Source of the DNA: an uncultured Oscillospiraceae bacterium
Lineage (GTDB): Bacteria; Bacillota_A; Clostridia; Oscillospirales; Oscillospiraceae
Direction of reading: 5' to 3'
Assembly: GCA_947631215.1 (NCBI GenBank)
Contig: CANRKN010000083.1
Span: 1 to 9,104, forward strand
Length of the DNA: 9,104 nucleotides
Within the stretch, counting starts at the first letter, position 1; every line of letters starts with the position of its first letter. Below the pieces are notes generated by a model that was not told the DNA's origin, searched no databases, and saw nothing but the letters and a program-made list of their open reading frames with translations. This document shows, in pieces, positions 1 through 6,683 of this stretch. The position numbers and the translations under genes are program-made.

Positions 1-483
1 TATGGGATGGATGGCAAGCCGTGCTTGTGTGTGAATGGCTATGCCCGAGTTGAGAGTACGTATGACGAGTACGGGAACCAGACTTCGGAGAGTTACTATG
101 GGATGGATGGCAAACCATGCTTGTGTATGATTGGCTTTGCTCGGGTCGAGTTAACGTATGATGAGCGAGGGAACCAAACTTCGTTGAGCTACTATGGGTT
201 GGATGGCAAGCTGTGTTTGCATATTACAGATGGCTATGCTCGTGTTGAGAGGACATATGATGGGCGAGGGAACAAGACTTCGGAGAGTTACTATGGGATG
301 GATGGCAAGCTGTGTTTGCATACGGATGGCTATGCTCGTGTTGAGAGGACATATGATGAGAGAGGAAATGGAATCTCAGCGGATTTTTACGGAAAGGATG
401 GTAAACCGTGCTTGAGCTGCTTCGGTTTTTCCCGTATCAAGTACACGTACAACGTACGAAATGATTTAACTTCGACAAGTTTC
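1..483 (+). repeat. Five tandem 96-bp coding repeats (one unit 99 bp)
   Basis: Units begin at the TAT/TAC codon of Y-G-x-D-G at 1, 97, 193, 292 and 388. All are 96 bp except the third (193-291), which is 99 bp because of one extra codon near its variable segment. Units 3 and 4 are almost identical to each other, suggesting a recent local duplication. The fifth unit is degenerate (Y-N-V-R-N-D in place of Y-D-E-R-G-N). The array probably continues to the left of the window. Confidence 0.88.
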
Positions 484-621
484 TTTGGAGCAACTGGAGA
501 ACCGGTTAACGTAGAAGGGTTCCACAGAAGAGAGTTAATTTATGATTCGGAAGGAAAGTTACAGGAGACGCGGTATTACAACGCTGCCGGTGGGCTCATC
601 GGGACGGAGAGGAATCAATAA
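1..621 (+). CDS. C-terminal part of a YD-like repeat protein, probably a third TIR-repeat paralogue (copy 0), 5' truncated by window edge
   Basis: The frame is open from base 1 to the TAA at 619-621, so the true start lies to the left and the ATG at 7 is only an internal Met inside a repeat. The visible 206 residues are five tandem units of about 32 residues, each carrying a Y-G-x-D-G-K-x-C motif and a T-Y-D-E-R-G-N motif, followed by a degenerate last unit and a tail ending in NAAGGLIGTERNQ. Copy 1 ends in almost the same tail (NAAGELIGTERNQ), and the spacer that follows is the same length as that after copy 1. I therefore infer that this is the end of another TIR-TM-repeat protein, with its TIR domain outside the window. 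The repeats resemble RHS/YD repeats in the Y-D-x-x-G-N core, but no RHS core or toxin tip is present. Function is not known; by analogy with copies 1 and 2 the repeats should lie outside the membrane. Confidence 0.8.
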   Translation, partial: YGMDGKPCLCVNGYARVESTYDEYGNQTSESYYGMDGKPCLCMIGFARVELTYDERGNQTSLSYYGLDGKLCLHITDGYARVERTYDGRGNKTSESYYGMDGKLCLHTDGYARVERTYDERGNGISADFYGKDGKPCLSCFGFSRIKYTYNVRNDLTSTSFFGATGEPVNVEGFHRRELIYDSEGKLQETRYYNAAGGLIGTERNQ

Positions 622-1222
622 ACAGGAGGAGAAAGAATCACTATACACAAACCAAAACTATGAGTACACAGCGATATTACAAGTATTTTGCTTTCATCAG
701 CTACAGTCGGCGCGATGAGAAATTTGCACAGAGGTTGCAGAAATTTTTGATGGGGTACAAGTTGCCGACAAAGCTTTGCAAACAATACCCGGATCGACCG
801 AAGAACCTGCGTCCCATCTACCGCGATAAGACGGATCTGGGGGTGGATAATCTGAACAAAGGACTTTCCGGCGGCTTGGAGCTTTCCAAATACCTCATCG
901 TGGTGTGCTCGGTGAATTCGGCGCGGCCGAACAGGGAGGGAAAGAATTGGATCAACGAGGAGGTGCGTGCCTTTGTGGGACTGGAGGAAGGGAATGCCGA
1001 TCGGGTGATCCCCGTGATGCTGCGGCAGAAGGGGGATGGCAGCACGAGCAAGGATTGCACGCCGGAGGCGGTGCAGGAGCTGCATTTGCTGGCGGCGGAT
1101 GTTTCTGACAAGGGGGAAGAGAGGGCGTTTAGCGATGTGGCGGCGAAGATGTTGGATTTGGCGCCGAATGATCTTTGGGACTGGTGGGGCCGCGAGCAAC
1201 GCAAGAAGCGCATGGTGCGCCG
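580..1222 (+). repeat. Segmental tandem duplication, left copy (partner 3232-3874, period 2652 bp)
   Basis: The last ~40 bp of copy 0, the 38-nt spacer and the first ~560 bp of copy 1 align without gaps to 3232-3874 at a constant offset of 2652 bp. At the protein level residues 1-188 of the two TIR proteins differ at only four positions (104 A/T, 136 E/G, 143 L/M, 185 M/I). Similarity collapses abruptly right after the arginine pair at residues 187-188, at the start of the membrane helix. The spacer is less conserved in its first half than in its second half. Confidence 0.88.
622..659 (+). promoter_or_regulatory. 38-nt spacer and conserved A/C-rich leader before TIR copy 1
   Basis: The spacer between copy 0 and copy 1 is 38 nt, exactly the length of the spacer between copies 1 and 2 (3274-3311). 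The half next to the start codon (about 636-659, containing ATACACAAACCAAAACT) is nearly identical in both spacers, while the half next to the stop codon varies. A perfect AGGAGG at 624-629 is about 30 nt from the ATG, too far for a standard Shine-Dalgarno role, and it is missing from the other spacer. The genes are probably co-transcribed, and translation likely starts from a non-SD, A-rich leader or by coupling. No clear promoter is seen. Confidence 0.5.
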
Positions 1223-2090
1223 CATATTCGGTGGCATGGTCGCCATGTTGGCGGTGGCAGCGGGCGTGTGGAGCTGGGATTACTTCGTGCCACACTACAG
1301 TTATTACGCGGATTATGTAGAGTTCAACAATATCCCCCAAGGGGTTGGGAAGGAGCTCACGAAGGAACAGATCGCGCAGAGGGAGGTTCATTACCGCTTC
1401 AGACGGCGGTATGGTAAATTGAGGAGGGTGGAGTCACTCAACTCGGCAGGTTATCCACGTGTCAGCAATGCACTTCCCGGGCAGGAGGAGAGACCGGCAT
1501 CCGTTAGGTTGACGTACAAGGAAAATGGACGCGTTGAGAAGCAGATCTACGGAAACCTGCATGGAAAGGTCATGCAGACACGCACGGTGTATCCATCTGC
1601 TATTGTGTTCTCAAAGCCTGAAGAGGGAAATGAAGGGAGAGGGGAGGATACGGGGCTCATCGGCGGGGCCTCTTTTTCTCTCGGTTGGGAGGATTCCCTT
1701 GGGAATGCCGCCCGTCAGAAGAACAAGAACGTGGAGCGCTATGGAGTGAAGAGAGATGCGCGAGGAGCTGTGATTGAGGAGACGTTCCGGAATGTGTACG
1801 GATCCCCTGTACGTAACGCAGAGGGTGTGTGGGGACGTCGTTATGAGCGAGGTGCGGATGGGCGTATGCTTTCCATGACGTATATTAATGAGAAGGGAAA
1901 AGCAATGCCCGATAAGAAAGGGGTAATGAAGAGGGTATACACGTATAACGCAGAGGGAGAGGTAGTGAAGGAAGAGTTTTTTTCGGACGAGGAGGGGAAA
2001 CGGAGGGCGTGTGTAGCGAATGGATATGCATACCGCGAATTAATGTGGAGGGGGGGGAAATGTTGTGCGGGTGAGTTTTTATGGAGTTGA
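660..2090 (+). CDS. TIR-domain membrane protein, copy 1, N-terminal part (frame broken at a G8 tract)
   Basis: 476 residues in the present frame. Residues 8-125 are a TIR domain: FAFISYSRRDEKFAQRL is the first strand and helix, then IYRDKTDLG (53-61), the strand YLIVVCS (78-84), and NWINEEVRAF (96-105). Glu101 lies four residues after Trp97, where NAD-cleaving TIR domains such as SARM1 carry their catalytic Glu. Residues 180-188 are very basic (QRKKRMVRR) and are followed by one hydrophobic helix (about 189-208), predicting a cytoplasmic TIR and an extracytoplasmic C-terminus. After the helix comes PHYSYYADYVEFNNIPQGVG, a juxtamembrane motif shared with copy 2, then diverged YD-like repeats. 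At 2050-2057 a run of eight G shifts the frame and translation ends at TGA 2088-2090 after a short missense tail. Seven or ten G would join it to 2065-3273, giving a protein of about 870 residues. The ATG at 660 matches the start of copy 2. A TIR-only membrane stub may still be made in this phase. Confidence 0.9.
   Translation: MSTQRYYKYFAFISYSRRDEKFAQRLQKFLMGYKLPTKLCKQYPDRPKNLRPIYRDKTDLGVDNLNKGLSGGLELSKYLIVVCSVNSARPNREGKNWINEEVRAFVGLEEGNADRVIPVMLRQKGDGSTSKDCTPEAVQELHLLAADVSDKGEERAFSDVAAKMLDLAPNDLWDWWGREQRKKRMVRRIFGGMVAMLAVAAGVWSWDYFVPHYSYYADYVEFNNIPQGVGKELTKEQIAQREVHYRFRRRYGKLRRVESLNSAGYPRVSNALPGQEERPASVRLTYKENGRVEKQIYGNLHGKVMQTRTVYPSAIVFSKPEEGNEGRGEDTGLIGGASFSLGWEDSLGNAARQKNKNVERYGVKRDARGAVIEETFRNVYGSPVRNAEGVWGRRYERGADGRMLSMTYINEKGKAMPDKKGVMKRVYTYNAEGEVVKEEFFSDEEGKRRACVANGYAYRELMWRGGKCCAGEFLWS
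2050..2057 (+). repeat. G8 homopolymer at the frameshift junction of copy 1 (candidate phase-variation tract)
   Basis: Eight consecutive G lie inside codons 464-466 of copy 1, exactly where the repeat frame is lost. Removing one G, or adding two, restores the downstream repeats: the joined protein would read R-G-G(-G)-N-V-V-R-V-S-F-Y-G. With ten G the joined unit has the same 22-residue spacing from G-Y-A to F-Y-G as the regular repeats. Adding one G gives a stop within a few codons. Slippage at such tracts is a known switch; a sequencing or assembly error is the main alternative. Confidence 0.85.
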
Positions 2091-3273
2091 TGGGAAGCCG
2101 TGCTTGCATAAGAATGGCTATGCAAGCCGTGAGAGGACGTATGATGAGCGCGGGAATACAACTTCCCAGAGCTACTATGGGTTGGATGGGAGGCCGTGCT
2201 TGTGCAGGGATGGCTTTGCTCGCGTTGAAAACATATACGATGAACGCGGGAATAAGACTTTGGAGAGCTACTATGGGTTGGATGGTAAGCCGTGCGTATG
2301 TAGGGAGGGCTATGCCCGCCGTGGGTGGACGTATGATGAGCGCGGGAATACGACTTCGGAGGGCTTCTATGGTTTGGATGGCAAGCCGTGCTTGTGCACG
2401 GATGGCTTTGCCCGTCTTGAGGCGACGTATGATGAACGTGGGAATGCGACTTCGGGGAGCTTCTATGGAGTGGATGGGAAGTCGTGCGTACTTAGGCAGG
2501 GCTTTACTCACCTCGAGAGTACGTACGATGAACGTGGGAATTTGACTTCGGTGAGCTACTATGGTTTGGATGGCAAGCCGTGCCTACATGAGGAAGGCTA
2601 TGTTCGCCTTGAGCGGACGTACGATGAGCGGGGGAATCAGATCTCGGAGAACTACTATGGGGTAGATGGGAAGCTGTGTGTGCTTAAGGAAGGCTATGCC
2701 CGAGTTGAGTGGACGTATGATGAACGCGGGAATATGATTTCGGAGAGCTACTATGGGGTGGATGGCAAGCCGTGTGTGCATAAGGATGGCTATGCACGCA
2801 TTGAGGCGACGTATGATGGACGCGGGAACCAAACTTCGAAGAGTTACTGTGGGTTGGATGGAAAGCTGCGCTTGTATAAGGATGGCTATGCACGCCGTGA
2901 GAGGACGTATGATGAGCGCGGGAATCAGACTTCGGAGAGCTACTACGGGTTGGATGAGAAGCCGTGCGTACTTGAGGATGGCTTTGCTCGCATTGAGATG
3001 ACGTATGATGAAGTCGGGAATCAGACTTCGGAGAGATACTATGGGGTAGATGGAAAGCCGTGTGTGCGTAGGGAGGGCTTTGCACGCCTCGAGGTGACGT
3101 ATGATGAACGCAGGAACAAGACTTCGGTGAGTCTCTATGGAGTGAGTGGGGCTCCGATCAACGTGGACGGAGCTCACAGAATGGAGATGACCTACGATTC
3201 GAAAGGGGAGTTGTTGGAACTGAGAGTTTATAACGCTGCCGGGGAGCTCATCGGGACGGAGAGGAATCAGTAA
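2065..3273 (+). CDS. Repeat-array C-terminal part of TIR copy 1 (out of frame with its N-terminus)
   Basis: The frame is open from 2044 (after TAA 2041-2043) to TAA 3271-3273. The earliest listed start is GTG 2065, but I regard the region as the 3' part of the gene starting at 660. It encodes eleven 32-residue repeats plus a degenerate twelfth and the tail VDGAHRMEMTYDSKGE...GTERNQ, nearly the same as the end of copy 0. It has no membrane segment or signal peptide of its own, so alone it would be cytosolic. Independent restart is conceivable, since the purine-rich GGAGGGG at 2047-2053 sits a plausible ribosome-binding distance before GTG 2065 and the two frames overlap (2065-2090). The open frame over 400 codons and the clean repeat structure argue that it is still, or was very recently, translated. 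Each repeat has a conserved Cys in K-P-C, which would be exposed in an oxidising compartment if the intact protein has the predicted topology. Confidence 0.8.
   Translation: MRVSFYGVDGKPCLHKNGYASRERTYDERGNTTSQSYYGLDGRPCLCRDGFARVENIYDERGNKTLESYYGLDGKPCVCREGYARRGWTYDERGNTTSEGFYGLDGKPCLCTDGFARLEATYDERGNATSGSFYGVDGKSCVLRQGFTHLESTYDERGNLTSVSYYGLDGKPCLHEEGYVRLERTYDERGNQISENYYGVDGKLCVLKEGYARVEWTYDERGNMISESYYGVDGKPCVHKDGYARIEATYDGRGNQTSKSYCGLDGKLRLYKDGYARRERTYDERGNQTSESYYGLDEKPCVLEDGFARIEMTYDEVGNQTSERYYGVDGKPCVRREGFARLEVTYDERRNKTSVSLYGVSGAPINVDGAHRMEMTYDSKGELLELRVYNAAGELIGTERNQ
2080..3135 (+). repeat. Eleven tandem 96-bp coding repeats in copy 1
   Basis: Eleven gap-free units of 96 bp start at 2080 and end at 3135; a degenerate partial unit follows from 3136. 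The unit consensus is Y-G-(L/V)-D-G-K-P-C, then four to five variable residues, G-(Y/F)-A-R, three to four variable residues, T-Y-D-E-R-G-N-x-T-S-E-S-Y. Variation is concentrated in unit positions 9-13 (for example LHKN, LCRD, VCRE, LCTD, VLRQ, LHEE) and 17-20, with the scaffold positions almost fixed. This pattern of a fixed scaffold with variable surface positions is like that of repeat-based binding proteins. The similarity at DNA level makes expansion, contraction and exchange by recombination likely. Confidence 0.93.
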
Positions 3274-3874
3274 AAAAGCGAAGAAATAATCACCATACAC
3301 AAACCAAAACTATGAGTACGCAGCGGTATTACAAGTATTTTGCCTTCATCAGCTACAGCCGGCGCGATGAGAAGTTTGCGCAGAGGTTGCAGAAGTTTTT
3401 GATGGGGTATAAGTTGCCGACAAAGCTTTGCAAACAGTATCCGGATCGACCGAAGAACCTGCGTCCCATTTATCGGGATAAGACGGATCTGGGGGTGGAT
3501 AATCTGAATAAAGGGCTTTCCGGCGGCTTAGAGCTTTCCAAATACCTCATCGTGGTGTGCTCGGTGAATTCAGCGCGGCCGAACAGGGAGGGAAAGAATT
3601 GGATCAACGAGGAGGTGCGCACCTTCGTGGGGCTGGAGGAGGGGAACGCAGACCGCGTGATCCCCGTGATGCTGCGGCAGAAAGGGGATGGCAGCACGAG
3701 CAAGGATTGCACGCCGGGGGCGGTGCAGGAGCTGCATATGCTGGCGGCGGATGTGTCCGACAAGGGGGAAGAGAGGGCGTTTAGCGATGTGGCGGCGAAG
3801 ATGTTGGATTTGGCGCCGAATGATCTGTGGGACTGGTGGGGACGCGAGCAACGCAAGAAGCGCATCGTGCGACG
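3232..3874 (+). repeat. Segmental tandem duplication, right copy (partner 580-1222)
   Basis: Second copy of the block described at 580-1222: the end of the preceding repeat gene, the spacer and the complete TIR-coding segment. The constant 2652-bp offset without indels across both coding and spacer DNA indicates recent duplication or ongoing gene conversion. The sharp loss of identity after 3874 shows that only the TIR part and its leader are kept uniform. Confidence 0.88.
3274..3311 (+). promoter_or_regulatory. 38-nt spacer and conserved A/C-rich leader before TIR copy 2
   Basis: Same length as the 622-659 spacer, with the same A/C-rich sequence over its last ~24 nt (3288-3311) up to the ATG. 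Its first half differs and lacks the AGGAGG seen in the other spacer, which argues that AGGAGG is not needed for translation. The conservation may be functional or just a result of the recent duplication. Confidence 0.5.
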
Positions 3875-6470
3875 CACGTTGGGAGGTATTGCGGCAGCCG
3901 TGGTACTGGGAATCATAGCGGGATTGTGGTATGCAGGCGTACCACATTATAAATACTACCGAGATTACGTAGAGTATAATAATTTACCACATGGAATTGG
4001 CGAATTGAGCGAGACGGAGCGTGCGGAAACGCACGGCTGTTATCGTTTCATGTGGCAGCATTTGCGATTGAGTAAGGTGGAATGCGTTACTTGCTCGGGA
4101 AATGTATTGAGTGCAGACGACAATGATATTTCTCCGTCGCGGCGTGGGAAACCGTTGGTCATCCTTCTCGATACCGAGAAAGGAACAAAAAAAGACAGCA
4201 AGGAGTCAGTTGTAAGGAATGTGCAGAAAACCTTACGGAATCTTTTTACGCAAGGACGAGATGTGAGACGACAAATGTATTGCTCCGGTGGAGGGGATCC
4301 CGTACGCATTCTCGAGTTCTCGCGAGTGCAGAATAGGTTGACAGATGAGCAAAATGACAGTACTATTCAATTTCGAGAGCTGAATGGAGGGAGAGCTGGT
4401 TTTGCGGGTAGCGCTCAGCTGATTGATGATGTGCGCGAGCCGATAGAGGCGTCGAAAAAGAGAGAAAAAGAAAGAGTGCGAGGTATGCTGATATGGCGAA
4501 ATAGCATGGGAGCAATTGTGAAGGAGGTTTATAGCGATGCCTATGGATTCCCTGTCATGGATGCCGATGGCGTGTGGGGGCATTTGTATGAATGGGAAAA
4601 AATTGCTGGAGAGAATAGGGTGGTTGCGGTGACTAATTTGGCGAAGGGGGGGGGTGATCGAATGGTGGAGGCACCGTCCTTTTCCGGTATTCTTCGGACG
4701 CGGTATGAGTATGATGAACGGGGGCGCATTATATCCGAGTCGTATCTTGGAGAGGATGGAAGCAAGATGGTGTGCAACAAAGAGGACGTGGCACAAAAAA
4801 GATACGATTGGGTAGGGAGTAATGTTGAGCGTGAAACCTATTATGACGGGGAAGGAAACCGTACCTGTTGTAAAGATGGGTATTCCGGGGTGAGGAGGGA
4901 ATATCGACACGGATTACTCAAACGTGCCCAATATATAGGAGTGAATGACGAGCCCTGCACACATAAGCGTTTTCGCATGGCGGAGGGGCGATTCGATTTC
5001 ACGCCATCTGGAGAATTTGGAACGGTGAGCTATTTCGGGACAAATGGAGAGCCAGTTTGCTGTGTATATGGGTATTCCAAAGTGGAGAGGAAAACGGAAT
5101 ATATCGGAGAATGTAAGACAATTCAGCAAAAATTTTATGATACAAAGGGTGAACCATGTAGAAATATTGATGGTATATATACGGAGGTCATGGAGATAGA
5201 GAGGGGGCGTCTGAGACGGCTGGTGTTTTATGGATTGGATGGAAAGAGAGATAACTGTAATCAAGATTTTGCTGAGTTAAAAGTGGACTATGACGGGGAA
5301 AATATGATATCTCTTTGCTATTATGGAAAGAAAGGGGAGACAGAAAAGGTGATGAACAACAAATACGGCGTGGCGGAACTGCGTTTCAAATATAGTAAGT
5401 ACGGTGTTGAGGAGCGTAAGGCTTTAGACACGAATGGGGAACGTTGTATGCGCAGAGAGGGGTTTTGTATAGAGCGAATCAAATATGACGCAGAGGGAAA
5501 TCGTGCAGAGGTTTCTTACTATGATGATCATGATAAACCTTGTAGGATTAGACTAGGAGAAAATTACTTTCATATTGTAAGGTTTCATTATGTTGACGGA
5601 CGACTGAAGAAGGAAGTTTTTCTCAATGAAAGATGCGAAACTGACCTTGATAGTATAACGGAACGCGAATATGAGTATGATGATAGAGGTAGGGAAAAGT
5701 TTATAACGATCACTTACGTGGATGATACGGGAAAAATAATAAAGAGTCGACAAGTGCAGGAGAGAAATAGTCTGGGACAGGTGACGCACACAACTTATGT
5801 GGATGCCGTCGGGCATCCGTGCGAGGGACCCGAGGGAGCTGTAAGTATAGTACGTGACTATGATGAGAATGGAAATGAGGCGGTAGTCACGTACGAGGAT
5901 GCGAACGGTAAGCCGTGTGCGAGTGGTAACGGTGTTGCCAAGATCATAACTCGTACGGACGCTGTTACGGGACTTCAAATACGAGAAATGTACGACATGC
6001 AAAAAAGGCTTCTTGTGATTCATAAGTTCAAAGACGGCAAAGTAGTGGAAGAATATGATAACGGGACCGGCGTGACGAACAAAATTGAATATGGAGCCGA
6101 CGGATACAGAACGCGGTGGTATGCACACGACAAAGAGGGCCAGCTTCTGTTTCGCGCCTTGTACGGAACTAGGGACAGGATCAGCAGCTTTTTTGCATAC
6201 GATCCTGCGACAGGGCAGCGCAAGGAAGAGTACAGAAATGATAAGGGGGAAACCATGGAGCAAAAGGTCATCTCACGTGACGGCAATGTACTTCAGCGTA
6301 CTGTTTTTTCCGGGGGAAGACGCGATTACAGCGAGGGTTACGATCCTGCAACGGGGCAGCGTATGAAGGTGCGTTATGATGCTGACGGTAAGCCTGCGGA
6401 GTTAGTGGTTACTGCGAAGAATGGTGAAATACTCCGACACGTTATCTATTCTAATGGCAAAAAGAAATGA
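3312..6470 (+). CDS. TIR-domain membrane protein with long YD-like repeat ectodomain, copy 2 (intact)
   Basis: 1052 residues. Residues 1-188 are almost identical to copy 1: TIR motifs FAFISYSRRDEKF (10-22), RPIYRDKTDLG (51-61), YLIVVCSVNS (78-87) and NWINEEVR (96-103) with the candidate NADase Glu101. The basic QRKKRIVRR precedes one membrane helix (about 189-208, LGGIAAAVVLGIIAGLW), so the TIR should be cytoplasmic and the remaining ~840 residues outside. A juxtamembrane segment (PHYKYYRDYVEYNNLPHGIG) is shared with copy 1. Residues about 225-440 are of unknown fold. From about 455 onward there are strongly diverged YD/MORN-like repeats (YDERGRIISESYLGEDG, YDENGNEAVVTYEDANGKPC, YDPATGQR twice), ending in IYSNGKKK. 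Codons 445-448 contain a G9 tract: one added G would put TGA directly after the glycines, and one lost G leads to TAG at 4813-4815. The protein as sequenced is therefore in the ON phase. The C-terminus differs from copies 0 and 1. TIR domains in bacterial defence hydrolyse or cyclise NAD; activity here is inferred from motif conservation only. Confidence 0.92.
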   Translation: MSTQRYYKYFAFISYSRRDEKFAQRLQKFLMGYKLPTKLCKQYPDRPKNLRPIYRDKTDLGVDNLNKGLSGGLELSKYLIVVCSVNSARPNREGKNWINEEVRTFVGLEEGNADRVIPVMLRQKGDGSTSKDCTPGAVQELHMLAADVSDKGEERAFSDVAAKMLDLAPNDLWDWWGREQRKKRIVRRTLGGIAAAVVLGIIAGLWYAGVPHYKYYRDYVEYNNLPHGIGELSETERAETHGCYRFMWQHLRLSKVECVTCSGNVLSADDNDISPSRRGKPLVILLDTEKGTKKDSKESVVRNVQKTLRNLFTQGRDVRRQMYCSGGGDPVRILEFSRVQNRLTDEQNDSTIQFRELNGGRAGFAGSAQLIDDVREPIEASKKREKERVRGMLIWRNSMGAIVKEVYSDAYGFPVMDADGVWGHLYEWEKIAGENRVVAVTNLAKGGGDRMVEAPSFSGILRTRYEYDERGRIISESYLGEDGSKMVCNKEDVAQKRYDWVGSNVERETYYDGEGNRTCCKDGYSGVRREYRHGLLKRAQYIGVNDEPCTHKRFRMAEGRFDFTPSGEFGTVSYFGTNGEPVCCVYGYSKVERKTEYIGECKTIQQKFYDTKGEPCRNIDGIYTEVMEIERGRLRRLVFYGLDGKRDNCNQDFAELKVDYDGENMISLCYYGKKGETEKVMNNKYGVAELRFKYSKYGVEERKALDTNGERCMRREGFCIERIKYDAEGNRAEVSYYDDHDKPCRIRLGENYFHIVRFHYVDGRLKKEVFLNERCETDLDSITEREYEYDDRGREKFITITYVDDTGKIIKSRQVQERNSLGQVTHTTYVDAVGHPCEGPEGAVSIVRDYDENGNEAVVTYEDANGKPCASGNGVAKIITRTDAVTGLQIREMYDMQKRLLVIHKFKDGKVVEEYDNGTGVTNKIEYGADGYRTRWYAHDKEGQLLFRALYGTRDRISSFFAYDPATGQRKEEYRNDKGETMEQKVISRDGNVLQRTVFSGGRRDYSEGYDPATGQRMKVRYDADGKPAELVVTAKNGEILRHVIYSNGKKK
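4646..4654 (+). repeat. G9 homopolymer inside TIR copy 2 (candidate phase-variation tract, ON)
   Basis: Nine consecutive G spanning the end of Lys445 through Gly448 of copy 2. It is the longest homopolymer I see in the window. It lies at nearly the same residue depth as the G8 tract in copy 1 (446 versus 464), although the surrounding protein sequence is not similar. A gain of one G gives an immediate stop, and a loss of one G gives about 50 missense codons and a stop, so any single-base slip removes the repeat ectodomain while keeping the TIR and membrane helix. Confidence 0.85.
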
Positions 6471-6588
6471 GGAAGTACCGTTGATCCTACAACGAGGAAG
6501 AGCCAAGTTACTAACGTAAATTTGCGAGGCAATCCCATATTCCAGAAAAATTTGATAAGTAGGGCAGAATGCTTGTTGAAAGCTGGAA

Positions 6589-6602
6589 TTCACCTAGGTG
6601 AA
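6589..6602. promoter_or_regulatory. Perfect 14-bp palindrome
   Basis: TTCACCTAGGTGAA reads the same on both strands. Its size and symmetry would suit a dimeric DNA-binding protein, but it lies downstream of both convergent genes rather than near a promoter, so no function can be assigned. It could also be chance. Confidence 0.3.
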
Positions 6603-6620
6603 ACCTTGAGAGATCCGCTC

Positions 6621-6654
6621 AGACAATTGAGTTGTCTTCAATATTGAATTGAAG
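6621..6654. terminator. Two overlapping AT-rich hairpins between convergent genes (weak terminator candidate)
   Basis: AGACAA (6621-6626) pairs with TTGTCT (6632-6637) over a 5-nt loop. CTTCAAT (6636-6642) pairs with ATTGAAG (6648-6654) over another 5-nt loop. The two stems share two bases and so exclude each other. A third imperfect stem, AGGCA/TGCCT (6655-6659/6672-6676), follows. None is GC-rich and none has a proper T-tract, so factor-independent termination is doubtful, although the place between convergent genes is where a terminator would be expected. Confidence 0.25.
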
Positions 6655-6683
6655 AGGCATTTCATCACAAGTGCCTTATTTGA

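Noticed and set aside
615..1391. Long - strand open frame (258 codons) opposite the TIR domain of copy 1, with related frames opposite copy 2
   Set aside because: It mirrors the high-GC TIR coding DNA, is not preserved at equal length opposite copy 2, is rich in His/Arg/Leu without domain logic, and the + strand TIR is clearly the real gene.
1655..1678. Terminator-like GC stretch followed by a T run in copy 1
   Set aside because: It lies within the coding frame and the GC part does not form a convincing stem.
1..3135. CRISPR array
   Set aside because: The 96-bp units are contiguous, coding and similar over their whole length, with no unique spacers between short repeats.
2080..3135. Diversity-generating retroelement target
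   Set aside because: No reverse transcriptase or template repeat is seen, and the variable positions do not show adenine-specific changes.
1885..3300. - strand open frames opposite the 96-bp repeats
   Set aside because: They are periodic shadows of the repeats; a stop-free antisense frame is simply copied with each unit.
4187..4193. Run of seven A in copy 2 as a second slippage site
   Set aside because: A7 in a Lys-rich coding stretch is common; it lacks a counterpart in copy 1 and the frame is intact.
2080..6470. RHS/polymorphic toxin proteins
   Set aside because: The YD-like cores are similar, but there is no RHS hyperconserved core motif, no C-terminal toxin domain, no immunity gene, and the N-terminus is TIR plus a membrane helix.
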